Translations under genes and position numbers: made by a program | Part shown: one piece after another, positions 7,449-14,225 of the stretch | Layout of the letters: every line of letters starts with the position of its first letter | Position numbering within the stretch: position 1 is the first letter of the stretch | The notes under the pieces: model-generated | Databases searched by the model: none | Seen by the model: only the letters and a program-made list of their open reading frames with translations | Told to the model about the DNA's origin: nothing | Assembly (NCBI GenBank): GCA_030598425.1 | Contig: JAUVPY010000011.1 | Location: 1-15,813, forward strand | Source: Anaerolineae bacterium | Lineage (GTDB): Bacteria > Chloroflexota > Anaerolineae > 4572-78 > NAK82 | Length of the DNA stretch: 15,813 bases | Direction: 5' to 3'

Positions 7449-8990
7449 CTACAGCAGTCCGCTCAAGAGCGCCGTAGACGCCGCATTGATCACGTTGAGA
7501 ATCGGCGCCGGGTAGATTCCCACCAAGAGCATGAAGAAGAGCAACGGCACCATAGTGACAATCTCGAAGCGGGCCATGTCCAGCGAAAAATGCCAGTGCT
7601 CTGGATCGAAGATGGCACTCCATTTCTCCTTGCTGAACTCTCCCAGGAAGATATACTGGATAATCTTCCACAGGATGTAGGCCGCCCCCAAGACAATGGC
7701 GATGACGCCAATGATGGCGTAAGTCGGCATAATGGCAAACGCGCCCCGGAAGACCATAAACTCGCTGATAAAGCCAGCCAGTCCCGGCAAGCCGAGTGAA
7801 GCCAGGGCCGTCATCAACATCACGCCATAGTAAACTGGCAGCTTGGCGCTCAGCCCACCAAAGGCCTTCAGGTCGCAGGTATGAGTCCGTTCGTAGATCA
7901 CGCCGACCAGGAAGAACAACCCACCAGTGATAATACCGTGGTTGAACATCTGCAGCACCGCTCCATCCAACGCGATCGCCCGGCTGTTCAGTACCGGCTC
8001 AGCGGTATTGAGGGTGGCGGAAGCCGCCACCAGGCCTAGCGTAAAGAACCCCATGTGGCTGACCGATGAATAAGCGATGAGGCGCTTTAGATCCCACTGG
8101 GCCATGCTGACCAGCGCCCCGTAGATCATGCTGATCAACGCTATTATGCCGATGAAGGGGGCAAACTGCTTGAACAGGACCGGGAAGAAAGGAAGCAGAA
8201 TGCGAATGAACCCGTATCCGCCCAGCTTAAGCAGCACACCGGCCAGGATCACTGAGCCCGCTGTTGGCGCCGCCGTGTGGGCATCGGGCAACCAGGTATG
8301 GAAGGGCCACATCGGTACTTTGATGGCGAAGGCCAAAAAGATGGCCCAGAAAGCGGCCACAGCCAAGGCAGGGTTATCTGCCAGCGGACCCACCAAAGGG
8401 ATCTCAAGAATGTTCCAGGTGCCGGAGGTGAGGTAGATGCCGATGAAGGCCAGCAACATGGCCACCGAGCCGACCAAGGTATAGAGGAAGAACTTGATGG
8501 CCGAGTATTGTGGCCGGTCCTTGGGCTGACCCCAGATGCCAATTAGCAAGAACATTGGCACCAGACCGATCTCCCAGAAGAAATAGAAGAGCACCAGATC
8601 CAGAGCCAAGAAGACACCGATCATACCCATTTCCAACAGCAGAAAGAGGGCGAAGAACTCCTTGACGCGTACCTTAATGGTGTACGCCGAATAGAAGAGA
8701 GATAGTGTCGTTAGCAGCGTCGTCAGGAAAACCATCGGCACGCTGATGCCATCCACCCCCACTCGATAATAAACATCCAGGGTGGGAATCCACAACGCCT
8801 CGTCCACAAACTGCATCCCGCCGCCGACCTTGAAAAGAACCCAGACCACAATGGACAATACCAGCGGGAACAGACTGACGATCACCGAAAACCATTTAAT
8901 CTCACGCTCCCGGTTCCTGGGAATAAGGGCTATGATAATCGCCCCCACCAGCGGAATGAAAATGATGAGTGTCAGGAACGGAAAATTCAT
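7449..8990 (-). CDS. nuoM: NADH-quinone oxidoreductase subunit M
   Basis: NuoM is the middle antiporter-like subunit of the complex I membrane arm. It has 513 residues, the normal length for the family, and about 14 helices. The TM5 glutamate is E140 in FYFFWEIGLVPM, the TM7 lysine is K224 in FAIKVPMWPFHTWLPDAH, and a second lysine K255 lies in GVLLKLGGYG. E410 in GFISEFMVF corresponds to the ionisable TM12 residue of NuoM proteins. LIAYSSVSHMGF (304-315) is conserved. AAGGAGG lies ten bases before the ATG, which is 59 bases after the nuoL stop. All residues expected for proton translocation are in place, so the subunit looks functional. Confidence 0.98.
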   Translation of the reverse strand: MNFPFLTLIIFIPLVGAIIIALIPRNREREIKWFSVIVSLFPLVLSIVVWVLFKVGGGMQFVDEALWIPTLDVYYRVGVDGISVPMVFLTTLLTTLSLFYSAYTIKVRVKEFFALFLLLEMGMIGVFLALDLVLFYFFWEIGLVPMFLLIGIWGQPKDRPQYSAIKFFLYTLVGSVAMLLAFIGIYLTSGTWNILEIPLVGPLADNPALAVAAFWAIFLAFAIKVPMWPFHTWLPDAHTAAPTAGSVILAGVLLKLGGYGFIRILLPFFPVLFKQFAPFIGIIALISMIYGALVSMAQWDLKRLIAYSSVSHMGFFTLGLVAASATLNTAEPVLNSRAIALDGAVLQMFNHGIITGGLFFLVGVIYERTHTCDLKAFGGLSAKLPVYYGVMLMTALASLGLPGLAGFISEFMVFRGAFAIMPTYAIIGVIAIVLGAAYILWKIIQYIFLGEFSKEKWSAIFDPEHWHFSLDMARFEIVTMVPLLFFMLLVGIYPAPILNVINAASTALLSGLL

Positions 8991-9049
8991 AAGTACGATG
9001 CCTCCTTCGAGTTCTGGATCAAAATGACATAGGGTTCTGCGTTACTCTA

Positions 9050-11206
9050 TCATAGATACAGATATAGCCCCAACAGCAACAAGACCGTGACCGCGATGAC
9101 TAGCACGTAGTTCTGTACACGCCCTGTCTGCGTCTGGCGTAGCCAGCCACCGAAGGAATTGGTCACCTTGCCTGTGCCATCCACCAGGGTCGAGTCGATG
9201 ACCTTCGCGTCGAAGACCCCACCGAAGTCCGCAACCACGCGAGTAACCCTCCCGACCAGGTTGACGAGGTAATCTATTACTCCCGTATCAAACCTAAAGC
9301 TTATGTCGGCCAGCCAGACGGTGGGCCGGATGAAAACGGCCCTGTATAATTCATCCACATAGTACTTGTTTTTCAGTAAGGTGAAGACAGGTCCCAGCCA
9401 ACGCTGGAAGGGCTCCACTTCGCCGACTCGATAGTTGCGGTAGATCGCCCAGCCGAATATCAGACCGCCCACTGCCAACACGGTGGAAAGACCAGCCACA
9501 ATGGCGTTGAGGGCCAGCGCCTCCGAATGGACCACCTCGCTTACTTCGTGGACTTCCCCGATGAAGTGATGAAGCTCGCCGCCCACCAAGGGCACATTGG
9601 AAGGCAAGTTGGCAAGGCCGCCGATCACCGCAAAGATGGCCAAGACTATGAGCGGTGTCGTCATAGAGTGGGGCGATTCATGGGCATGTTCGGCCGCTCC
9701 GTGACGCGGCTCGCCCCAGAAGACAAGGCCAATCTGACGTCCCATATACAGGGCCGTGATCAACGCACCCAACGTGCCCGCCAGCCACACCCAAAGGGGC
9801 AAACTGAACGTACCACCTTCGCGCCAGAGATGAAACGCCTCGCCGAGTATCTCGTCCTTGCTCCAAAATCCAGCAAAAGGCAACCACCCCACCAACGCCA
9901 GAGTGCCGATAATGTAGGTCCAGAAGGTGCGTGGCATTCTGTGTCGCAGGCCGCCCATGGTCTTCATATCGTTCGGGTTAAAATCGTCATCCCCGTGGTG
10001 ATCGCTGTGGTGAGCTATCTCGTGGTGCCCGTGCTCCACGCCGTGGATGACCGAGCCTGAGCCCAGGAAGAGAAGCGCCTTGAAGAAGGCGTGAGTCAAC
10101 AGGTGGAACACGGCTGCGACGTAGGCCCCGATACCCAGCGCCATCATCATATAGCCCAACTGGCTGATGGTGGAGTAGGCCAACACACGCTTGATGTCGT
10201 TCTGCGCCAGACCTATCGTCGCGCCAAAGAAGGCGGTGATGGCTCCGATAACGGCCACCACAGCCAGCACTGACCCATCTCCCGCCACAGAGCCAGCTAC
10301 GAAAAGGGGATAGGTACGTGCCACCAGGTATACACCGGCGGCTACCATGGTTGCTGCGTGGATGAGGGCCGAGACGGGAGTAGGGCCCTCCATCGCGTCC
10401 GGGAGCCAGACATGCAGCGGGAACTGAGCGCTCTTGCCCACCGCGCCGCCAAACACCAACAACGCAATGACTGTCGCAGCCGGCAATCCCCAAATAGTGA
10501 TTTCTGCCAGATGTTCCAAAACCTCGGGCTGGAAGATCTCGCTGAAGTTCAGCGTGCCGGTGTAAGCCCAGAGTAGCACCATCCCGGAAAAGAGGAGCAC
10601 ATCACCGATGCGAGTGGTGAGAAAGGCCTTGAGGGCCGCCGCCCGAGCCCGCTTCACCTGCGCTTCATCGATGTGATCCTCGGTGTCGCGATCCCGGAAA
10701 GACCAAAAACCGATGAGCAAATACGAACAGAGTCCCATAAGCTCCCAGAAGATGAAAAGGAGCAGCAAGCTGCCGGAAAGTACCAGTCCGATCATACCAG
10801 CCGCGAAAAGGGAGATGTAGGCGAAGAAACGGGAGTAGCGCGGGTCCTGATTCGGCTTACCCAGATTCATATACCCCTGCGAGTAGATAAAAATCAACAT
10901 ACACACAAAGGGCACCATAAAGAGCATGGCTGCCGTGAGGCTATCAACCTCAAGCCCAATCCACAACACAGATGTGCCGGCCGGCAGCCAGGGGATTGAT
11001 ATTTGCCAGGTTTCTTCCCATATATGCTCTCCAGACAGTATTGTCGCCAGCACTATCCCCCAGGAGATAATTGTCGAGAAGGCAATCCCACCGATGGCAA
11101 GACTGGAGCTGAGCCGATTATTCGGATGCGTAAAGAGAATAATCGCCGCAAACATCAGCAGAGGAACAAGTATGGCCAAAGGAGCCAGGTTGAAGAAGAA
11201 ATCCAT
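9050..11206 (-). CDS. nuoL: NADH-quinone oxidoreductase subunit L
   Basis: NuoL is the distal antiporter-like subunit, with a long C-terminal lateral helix along the membrane arm. It has 718 residues, longer than the roughly 610 of E. coli NuoL. Conserved sites are E155 in FIFWELMGLCSYLLIG, K258 in GGAVGKSAQFPLHVWLPDAMEGPTPVSALIHAATM, and the NDIKRVLAYSTISQLGYM region (336-353). Extra length comes from a His/Asp-rich insertion at about 388-413 (H388 to D413, including HGHHEIAHHSDHHGDDD), a second His-containing loop at 502-514, and a long linker before the lateral helix. The C-terminus FGGWLRQTQTGRVQNY then a hydrophobic helix is typical. GAGG lies six bases before the ATG. A repeat-bearing gap of 90 bases separates it from nuoK. 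Confidence 0.98.
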   Translation of the reverse strand: MDFFFNLAPLAILVPLLMFAAIILFTHPNNRLSSSLAIGGIAFSTIISWGIVLATILSGEHIWEETWQISIPWLPAGTSVLWIGLEVDSLTAAMLFMVPFVCMLIFIYSQGYMNLGKPNQDPRYSRFFAYISLFAAGMIGLVLSGSLLLLFIFWELMGLCSYLLIGFWSFRDRDTEDHIDEAQVKRARAAALKAFLTTRIGDVLLFSGMVLLWAYTGTLNFSEIFQPEVLEHLAEITIWGLPAATVIALLVFGGAVGKSAQFPLHVWLPDAMEGPTPVSALIHAATMVAAGVYLVARTYPLFVAGSVAGDGSVLAVVAVIGAITAFFGATIGLAQNDIKRVLAYSTISQLGYMMMALGIGAYVAAVFHLLTHAFFKALLFLGSGSVIHGVEHGHHEIAHHSDHHGDDDFNPNDMKTMGGLRHRMPRTFWTYIIGTLALVGWLPFAGFWSKDEILGEAFHLWREGGTFSLPLWVWLAGTLGALITALYMGRQIGLVFWGEPRHGAAEHAHESPHSMTTPLIVLAIFAVIGGLANLPSNVPLVGGELHHFIGEVHEVSEVVHSEALALNAIVAGLSTVLAVGGLIFGWAIYRNYRVGEVEPFQRWLGPVFTLLKNKYYVDELYRAVFIRPTVWLADISFRFDTGVIDYLVNLVGRVTRVVADFGGVFDAKVIDSTLVDGTGKVTNSFGGWLRQTQTGRVQNYVLVIAVTVLLLLGLYLYL
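9968..10045 (-). other. His/Asp-rich insertion coded within nuoL
   Basis: Codons 388-413 of nuoL encode eight histidines in 17 residues (388, 392, 394, 395, 399, 400, 403, 404), followed by DDD at 406-408. Ordinary NuoL has a short turn here between the conserved GSGSVIH and MGGLR segments. The composition resembles a metal-binding loop. Confidence 0.7.
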
Positions 11207-11296
11207 AAACTACCTCGTAATGTCAGTAGTCAGATACCAGCAGCCTGTATGGAACGTTTCGAGTCCGGTTTCTGGCCACTGGCTGCTGGCTGCTGG
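11207..11296 (-). repeat. Repeat-bearing gap between nuoK and nuoL
   Basis: The 90-base gap contains a short tandem repeat of period 7 (GGCTGCT twice, then GG, at 11281-11296 on the plus strand) and a 10-bp inverted repeat, ACCAGCAGCC at 11236-11245 with GGCTGCTGGT at 11288-11297. The right arm just touches the nuoK stop. CTGGT-T-ACCAG (11293-11303) is a further small palindrome. In the nuo mRNA these could form a hairpin that adjusts nuoL expression. No gene is seen. Confidence 0.45.
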
Positions 11297-11605
11297 TTAC
11301 CAGCGCATAGTATCGAGCTTCTCCACGTTGATTGAACCGTGCATCCGGTAGACGGAAATGAAGATTGCCAGGCCCACAGCCGCCTCAGCGGCCGCAACCG
11401 TGATGACAAAAATGGCGAAAACCTGGCCGGTCAGCGCCTGGGGGGTAATATAGCGCCAGAAAGCGACCAAGTTTAAGTTTACGGCATTGAGCATCAGCTC
11501 AATCCCCATCAATACGGCGATGGCGTTTTTCCGTGATAGAACAGCGTATAAACCTATACAAAACAGGGCGGCAGCTACGATGAGCCACCAATAGAGTGGG
11601 ATCAT
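11297..11605 (-). CDS. nuoK: NADH-quinone oxidoreductase subunit K
   Basis: NuoK is a small membrane subunit of complex I with three helices that contributes two buried glutamates to the proton path. With the ATG at 11605 the product has 102 residues, the usual family length. E36 in VLMGIELMLNAVNLNLVAF and E74 in VAAAEAAVGLAIF correspond to the two essential glutamates E36 and E72 of E. coli NuoK. The C-terminal SVYRMHGSINVEKLDTMRW is a normal short tail. The open frame extends 39 codons further upstream, but that stretch is not membrane-like, and GGAGGGAGG is placed right before this ATG, so the longer form is rejected. It lies 79 bases after nuoJ, an interval carrying a small inverted repeat. 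Confidence 0.97.
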   Translation of the reverse strand: MIPLYWWLIVAAALFCIGLYAVLSRKNAIAVLMGIELMLNAVNLNLVAFWRYITPQALTGQVFAIFVITVAAAEAAVGLAIFISVYRMHGSINVEKLDTMRW

Positions 11606-11648
11606 ATCCTCCCTCCACCGAAAAATCAGCACATGATCAAACAGAACG

Positions 11649-11665
11649 GCAAATCTGGGATTTGC
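11649..11665. repeat. Small inverted repeat in the nuoJ-nuoK gap
   Basis: GCAAATC (11649-11655) and GATTTGC (11659-11665) with a three-base loop. There is no T-run after it. It could be a small mRNA hairpin between nuoJ and nuoK. Confidence 0.35.
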
Positions 11666-11684
11666 ACGCGTGTTGAACTGCCAA

Positions 11685-12203
11685 CTAACTCTCTGTCTCC
11701 CGGGCCAAGATGACCGCCCCAATCAGCGCCACCAACAGCAGCACAGACGCCACCTCAAAGGGGATAACATAGGGACCGAGCAATTCTTGGCCCAACTGGC
11801 TGACGGACACGTTGGGTGAAGCCAAGGCCTGCTCGCTTGCGACAGGCCATTCTACCTGCCACAGCACCACCGCCAGCACCACAAAGATCAAAAGCGCCAC
11901 CAAGGCCGCGATCAACCATTGCTGATTATGCTGACTCTGGCGCTTATCCATCAGCCCCCGGGTGAGCATAACGGCGAACAGGATCAGAATGGCGATGGCC
12001 CCAATGTAAATCAACAATTGAACGGCGGCCAGGAAACCGGCATCAAGCAACACATAGTAGCCGACGACGCCGGCAAAGGATAGCACCAAAAACAGAGCGC
12101 TGTGGAAGAGGTTGCGACTCACGACGACGCCCAGCGCCCCGCCCAGTGTCATCACGGTTAGAATTAAGAAGACAATATAACGCACAATTTGATCAGCAGG
12201 CAT
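11685..12203 (-). CDS. nuoJ: NADH-quinone oxidoreductase subunit J
   Basis: NuoJ is a five-helix membrane subunit of complex I at the E-channel. It has 172 residues, a typical length. Helix 1 starts IVRYIVFLILTVMTLGGALG. The conserved TM3 region LLIYIGAIAILILFAVML (63-80), the site of the pi-bulge helix in complex I structures, is intact. The C-terminus PFEVASVLLLVALIGAVILARE (147-168) is the family ending. GGAAGG lies six bases before the ATG. In most bacteria nuoI lies between nuoH and nuoJ, but here the 81-base gap between them holds no frame with ferredoxin-type cysteine motifs. That gap is AT-rich, with repeated TTTGA/TTGAT-like words, and otherwise looks empty. Confidence 0.97.
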   Translation of the reverse strand: MPADQIVRYIVFLILTVMTLGGALGVVVSRNLFHSALFLVLSFAGVVGYYVLLDAGFLAAVQLLIYIGAIAILILFAVMLTRGLMDKRQSQHNQQWLIAALVALLIFVVLAVVLWQVEWPVASEQALASPNVSVSQLGQELLGPYVIPFEVASVLLLVALIGAVILARETES

Positions 12204-12284
12204 AAGCGACCTTCCGTACCAAACGACAAATGAACATCGAATTCAGAAACTCAAATATCAAAAGGGATTGATAACCGTGATTGA

Positions 12285-13469
12285 TCAACGGTCAGCGCCG
12301 ACGACACCACGCAAGGCAACCGAACGACTGCGACGGGCGGCCATAGAAACCGCCGCCAGCGAGACGACGATGACCAGGATGTTCGCCACCAACAAACCAA
12401 TCCACATGAGGCCCGAACTGCTCAGGAAGGGGAGCTTCAGTACCAGAGCCACTGCTATCAGGCCCAGCAGACCCACCGGCACCAGGAACTTCCAACCGAA
12501 ATCCAACAGGTGGTCAATTCGGAAGCGAGGCAATGTCCCTCGGATCCAGATCATCAGGAAGACAATGAATACAGTTTTGATCAGGAAATACACAAAGCCA
12601 AGAAGCACACCCAAAATAGAAGCTTCACTTATAACCTCACCCAAAAAGGGGCCGCGCCAGCCACCTAGAAAGAGTGTGGTGGCTATACCCGCCCCTACAA
12701 AAAGGTGCATATATTCGCCGATAAAGAAGAAGGCAAATTTCATCCCGCTGTATTCCACGTGGAAGCCAGCGACAATCTCACTCTCAGCTTCTAGCAGATC
12801 AAAGGGTGAGCGTCCAATCTCAGCGATGGTGGCCATCAAAAAAATGATAAAGGCCAAAGGTAACGTGAAGAGAAACGGCACGTCCTGAGCAGCAATAATC
12901 TCTCCCATCTGCATCGAGCCGGCTGCCAACACGACGATCAGGAGGGCGATTATCATCGGGATCTCGTATGAAATAAGTTGGGCCACCACACGAAAAGCGC
13001 TCAATAACGCATACTTGTTGTTACTGCTCCAGCCGGCCATCAGAATCGCCATTGTGCCAATACCACCAACGGCTACTACGTACAGAACACCAACGTTCAA
13101 ATCGGCGCCAATCACCCCTGGCGCCACAGGAAGCACTGCGTAAACCAAGATCACGCCAATGACCGCCAGTGCTGGCGCCAGGTTATACACAATCCGATCG
13201 GCATCCTGCGGCGTAATGTCCTCTTTGGTGAGCATTTTGACAGCGTCGGCTAGTCCCTGGAGCAGCCCAAATGGCCCAGCGCGGTTAGGTCCGACACGAT
13301 CCTGGATACGCGCTATAACTTTGCGTTCCATATACGTAAATGCAACCACTACCACCACAGGTGCAACGAATGCCAGGGCCCCCGCATACACCAGGTCAAC
13401 AATCAAGCGCGCTACCGGCTCCGTCATCTGCGGGATCAGGTTAATGAGCCACGAAACAGTTGCGTCCAT
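12285..13469 (-). CDS. nuoH: NADH-quinone oxidoreductase subunit H
   Basis: NuoH is the membrane subunit (ND1 homologue) that forms the quinone-binding site at the junction with the peripheral arm. With the ATG at 13469 it has 394 residues and about eight helices, slightly longer than E. coli NuoH (325), mainly at the C-terminus, which ends in a basic tail (MAARRSRSV...). The quinone-site loop ERKVIARIQDRVGPNRAG (48-65) is conserved, and EIGRSPFDLLEAESEIVAG (217-235) is the acidic E-channel loop. SYEIP lies at about 167-171. AGGA eight bases upstream supports this ATG. A TTG five codons earlier is less likely. It follows nuoA by 97 bases, where nuoB-G would normally sit. Because NuoH contacts NuoB, NuoD and NuoI, its good conservation suggests that those partners are encoded elsewhere in the genome. 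Confidence 0.97.
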   Translation of the reverse strand: MDATVSWLINLIPQMTEPVARLIVDLVYAGALAFVAPVVVVVAFTYMERKVIARIQDRVGPNRAGPFGLLQGLADAVKMLTKEDITPQDADRIVYNLAPALAVIGVILVYAVLPVAPGVIGADLNVGVLYVVAVGGIGTMAILMAGWSSNNKYALLSAFRVVAQLISYEIPMIIALLIVVLAAGSMQMGEIIAAQDVPFLFTLPLAFIIFLMATIAEIGRSPFDLLEAESEIVAGFHVEYSGMKFAFFFIGEYMHLFVGAGIATTLFLGGWRGPFLGEVISEASILGVLLGFVYFLIKTVFIVFLMIWIRGTLPRFRIDHLLDFGWKFLVPVGLLGLIAVALVLKLPFLSSSGLMWIGLLVANILVIVVSLAAVSMAARRSRSVALRGVVGADR

Positions 13470-13566
13470 AAACTCCGTCCTCAAAAAGAAATGAGAGCTA
13501 AGTCAACAAGTGCTGAAAGCCATATGATTAGGATCAGCCCCGGTCCCAAGGGCCATCAATGCCTAT

Positions 13567-13923
13567 CTATGACCATCGCAGCGCACCCTTACGCCAGGCA
13601 TAAGCAAGTGCCAGCGCCAGAATGAGAATGAAGACGACACCCTCCACCAGCGCGTACAATGGGAGTTGACCATAGGCCACAGCCCAGGGCAACAGGAACA
13701 CTGCTTCGATATCAAACACAACAAAGACCAAGGCATAGATGTAGTACTGAGCCCGAAACTGAACCCACGCATCGCCAATGGATTCAACCCCACATTCGTA
13801 CGTAGACAACTTGACAGGATTAGGCTTTTTGGGCCGGATGAGCCTGGCAACGCCGAGGCCAACAACAGGAAGCAAGGTAGCAACGACGACAAGGATACCC
13901 ACAAAAACGAAGTCAGAGCGCAC
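13567..13923 (-). CDS. nuoA: NADH-quinone oxidoreductase subunit A
   Basis: NuoA (ND3 homologue) is a small three-helix subunit beside the quinone site. With the GTG start the product has 118 residues, the normal length. The family signature STYECGVESIGDAWVQFR lies at about 40-57, including the Cys of the mobile TM1-TM2 loop, then FVVFDIEAVFLLPWAV in helix 2. The GTG at 13923 is chosen because AAGGAGG lies six bases upstream. The TTG one codon before would leave only three bases. It is the first gene of the operon and is preceded by two promoter-like sites. It is followed by nuoH rather than nuoB, so its usual partner genes for the peripheral arm are missing here. Confidence 0.96.
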   Translation of the reverse strand: MRSDFVFVGILVVVATLLPVVGLGVARLIRPKKPNPVKLSTYECGVESIGDAWVQFRAQYYIYALVFVVFDIEAVFLLPWAVAYGQLPLYALVEGVVFILILALALAYAWRKGALRWS

Positions 13924-13929
13924 CAACGA

Positions 13930-13936
13930 CCTCCTT
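13930..13936 (-). promoter_or_regulatory. Shine-Dalgarno site for nuoA
   Basis: AAGGAGG on the minus strand, six bases before GTG at 13923-13921. The spacing favours GTG over the adjacent TTG at 13926. Confidence 0.8.
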
Positions 13937-13985
13937 GAAGAATTTGCGTTCAGCGGAGGAATACAAACGATCAGAAACGCGGAGG

Positions 13986-14014
13986 ATTATATCACACCTC
14001 GGTACCAATGGAAA
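13986..14014 (-). promoter_or_regulatory. Proximal promoter of the nuo operon
   Basis: Minus strand TTTCCA (14014-14009), 17 bases, TATAAT (13991-13986), with TGA just before the -10, which gives an extended -10 form. The -10 is a perfect consensus. Expected transcription start near 13979, leaving a leader of about 55 bases to nuoA. Confidence 0.72.
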
Positions 14015-14050
14015 GTCCAGTTTGTGGAGAGAAACAAAGAGACGAAGATT

Positions 14051-14079
14051 ATTGTAGCATATGACCACGGAAATGGAAA
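14051..14079 (-). promoter_or_regulatory. Distal promoter of the nuo operon
   Basis: Minus strand TTTCCA (14079-14074), 17 bases, TACAAT (14056-14051), with TGC before the -10 (extended -10). It uses the same -35 hexamer and spacing as the proximal site and lies 65 bases upstream of it. Sequence match only. Confidence 0.5.
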
Positions 14080-14112
14080 ATTCACTCGCGAGAACCGCGA
14101 CACGAGAGATTG

Positions 14113-14141
14113 TTTTGGTCTTTCAGTGATGCGAGTATAAT
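14113..14141 (+). promoter_or_regulatory. Promoter of the tandem FemAB-like genes
   Basis: A perfect TATAAT at 14136-14141 has TTTTGG (14113-14118) 17 bases upstream as a weak -35. Transcription would start near 14148, diverging from the nuo operon. Confidence 0.5.
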
Positions 14142-14214
14142 AATAGTGCTACGACAATCCGGTCTTCTTTTTGATCTTGATCGCCAATGAACACTACCGA
14201 CCCGAACGGGCACG

Positions 14215-14219
14215 AGGAG
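14215..14219 (+). promoter_or_regulatory. Shine-Dalgarno site that favours a GTG start at 14226
   Basis: AGGAG followed by six bases and an in-frame GTG at 14226. The upstream ATG at 14187 has no Shine-Dalgarno site, while most other genes here have strong ones. Confidence 0.6.
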
Positions 14220-14225
14220 CCTGAG

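Noticed and set aside
7119..7799. Plus-strand 226-codon open frame across the nuoN-nuoM border
   Set aside because: It is antisense to two well-supported genes, is low in hydrophobic residues and rich in Ser/Arg/Asn, and has no motif.
11606..11722. A 39-codon N-terminal extension of nuoK that stays open in frame and overlaps nuoJ
   Set aside because: The extension is not membrane-like, runs into the end of nuoJ, and GGAGGGAGG points to the ATG at 11605, which gives the standard 102-residue protein.
12204..12284. Possible remnant of nuoI between nuoH and nuoJ
   Set aside because: Only 81 AT-rich bases, and no CxxCxxC-type ferredoxin motif in any frame that I could see.
12268..12888. Plus-strand 206-codon open frame opposite nuoH
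   Set aside because: Lys/Arg/Thr-rich antisense product without a domain. nuoH is unambiguous.
13470..13566. Possible remnant of nuoB or another peripheral subunit between nuoA and nuoH
   Set aside because: The 97-base gap shows no open frame with Cys motifs or any similarity to NuoB-G that I can recognise.
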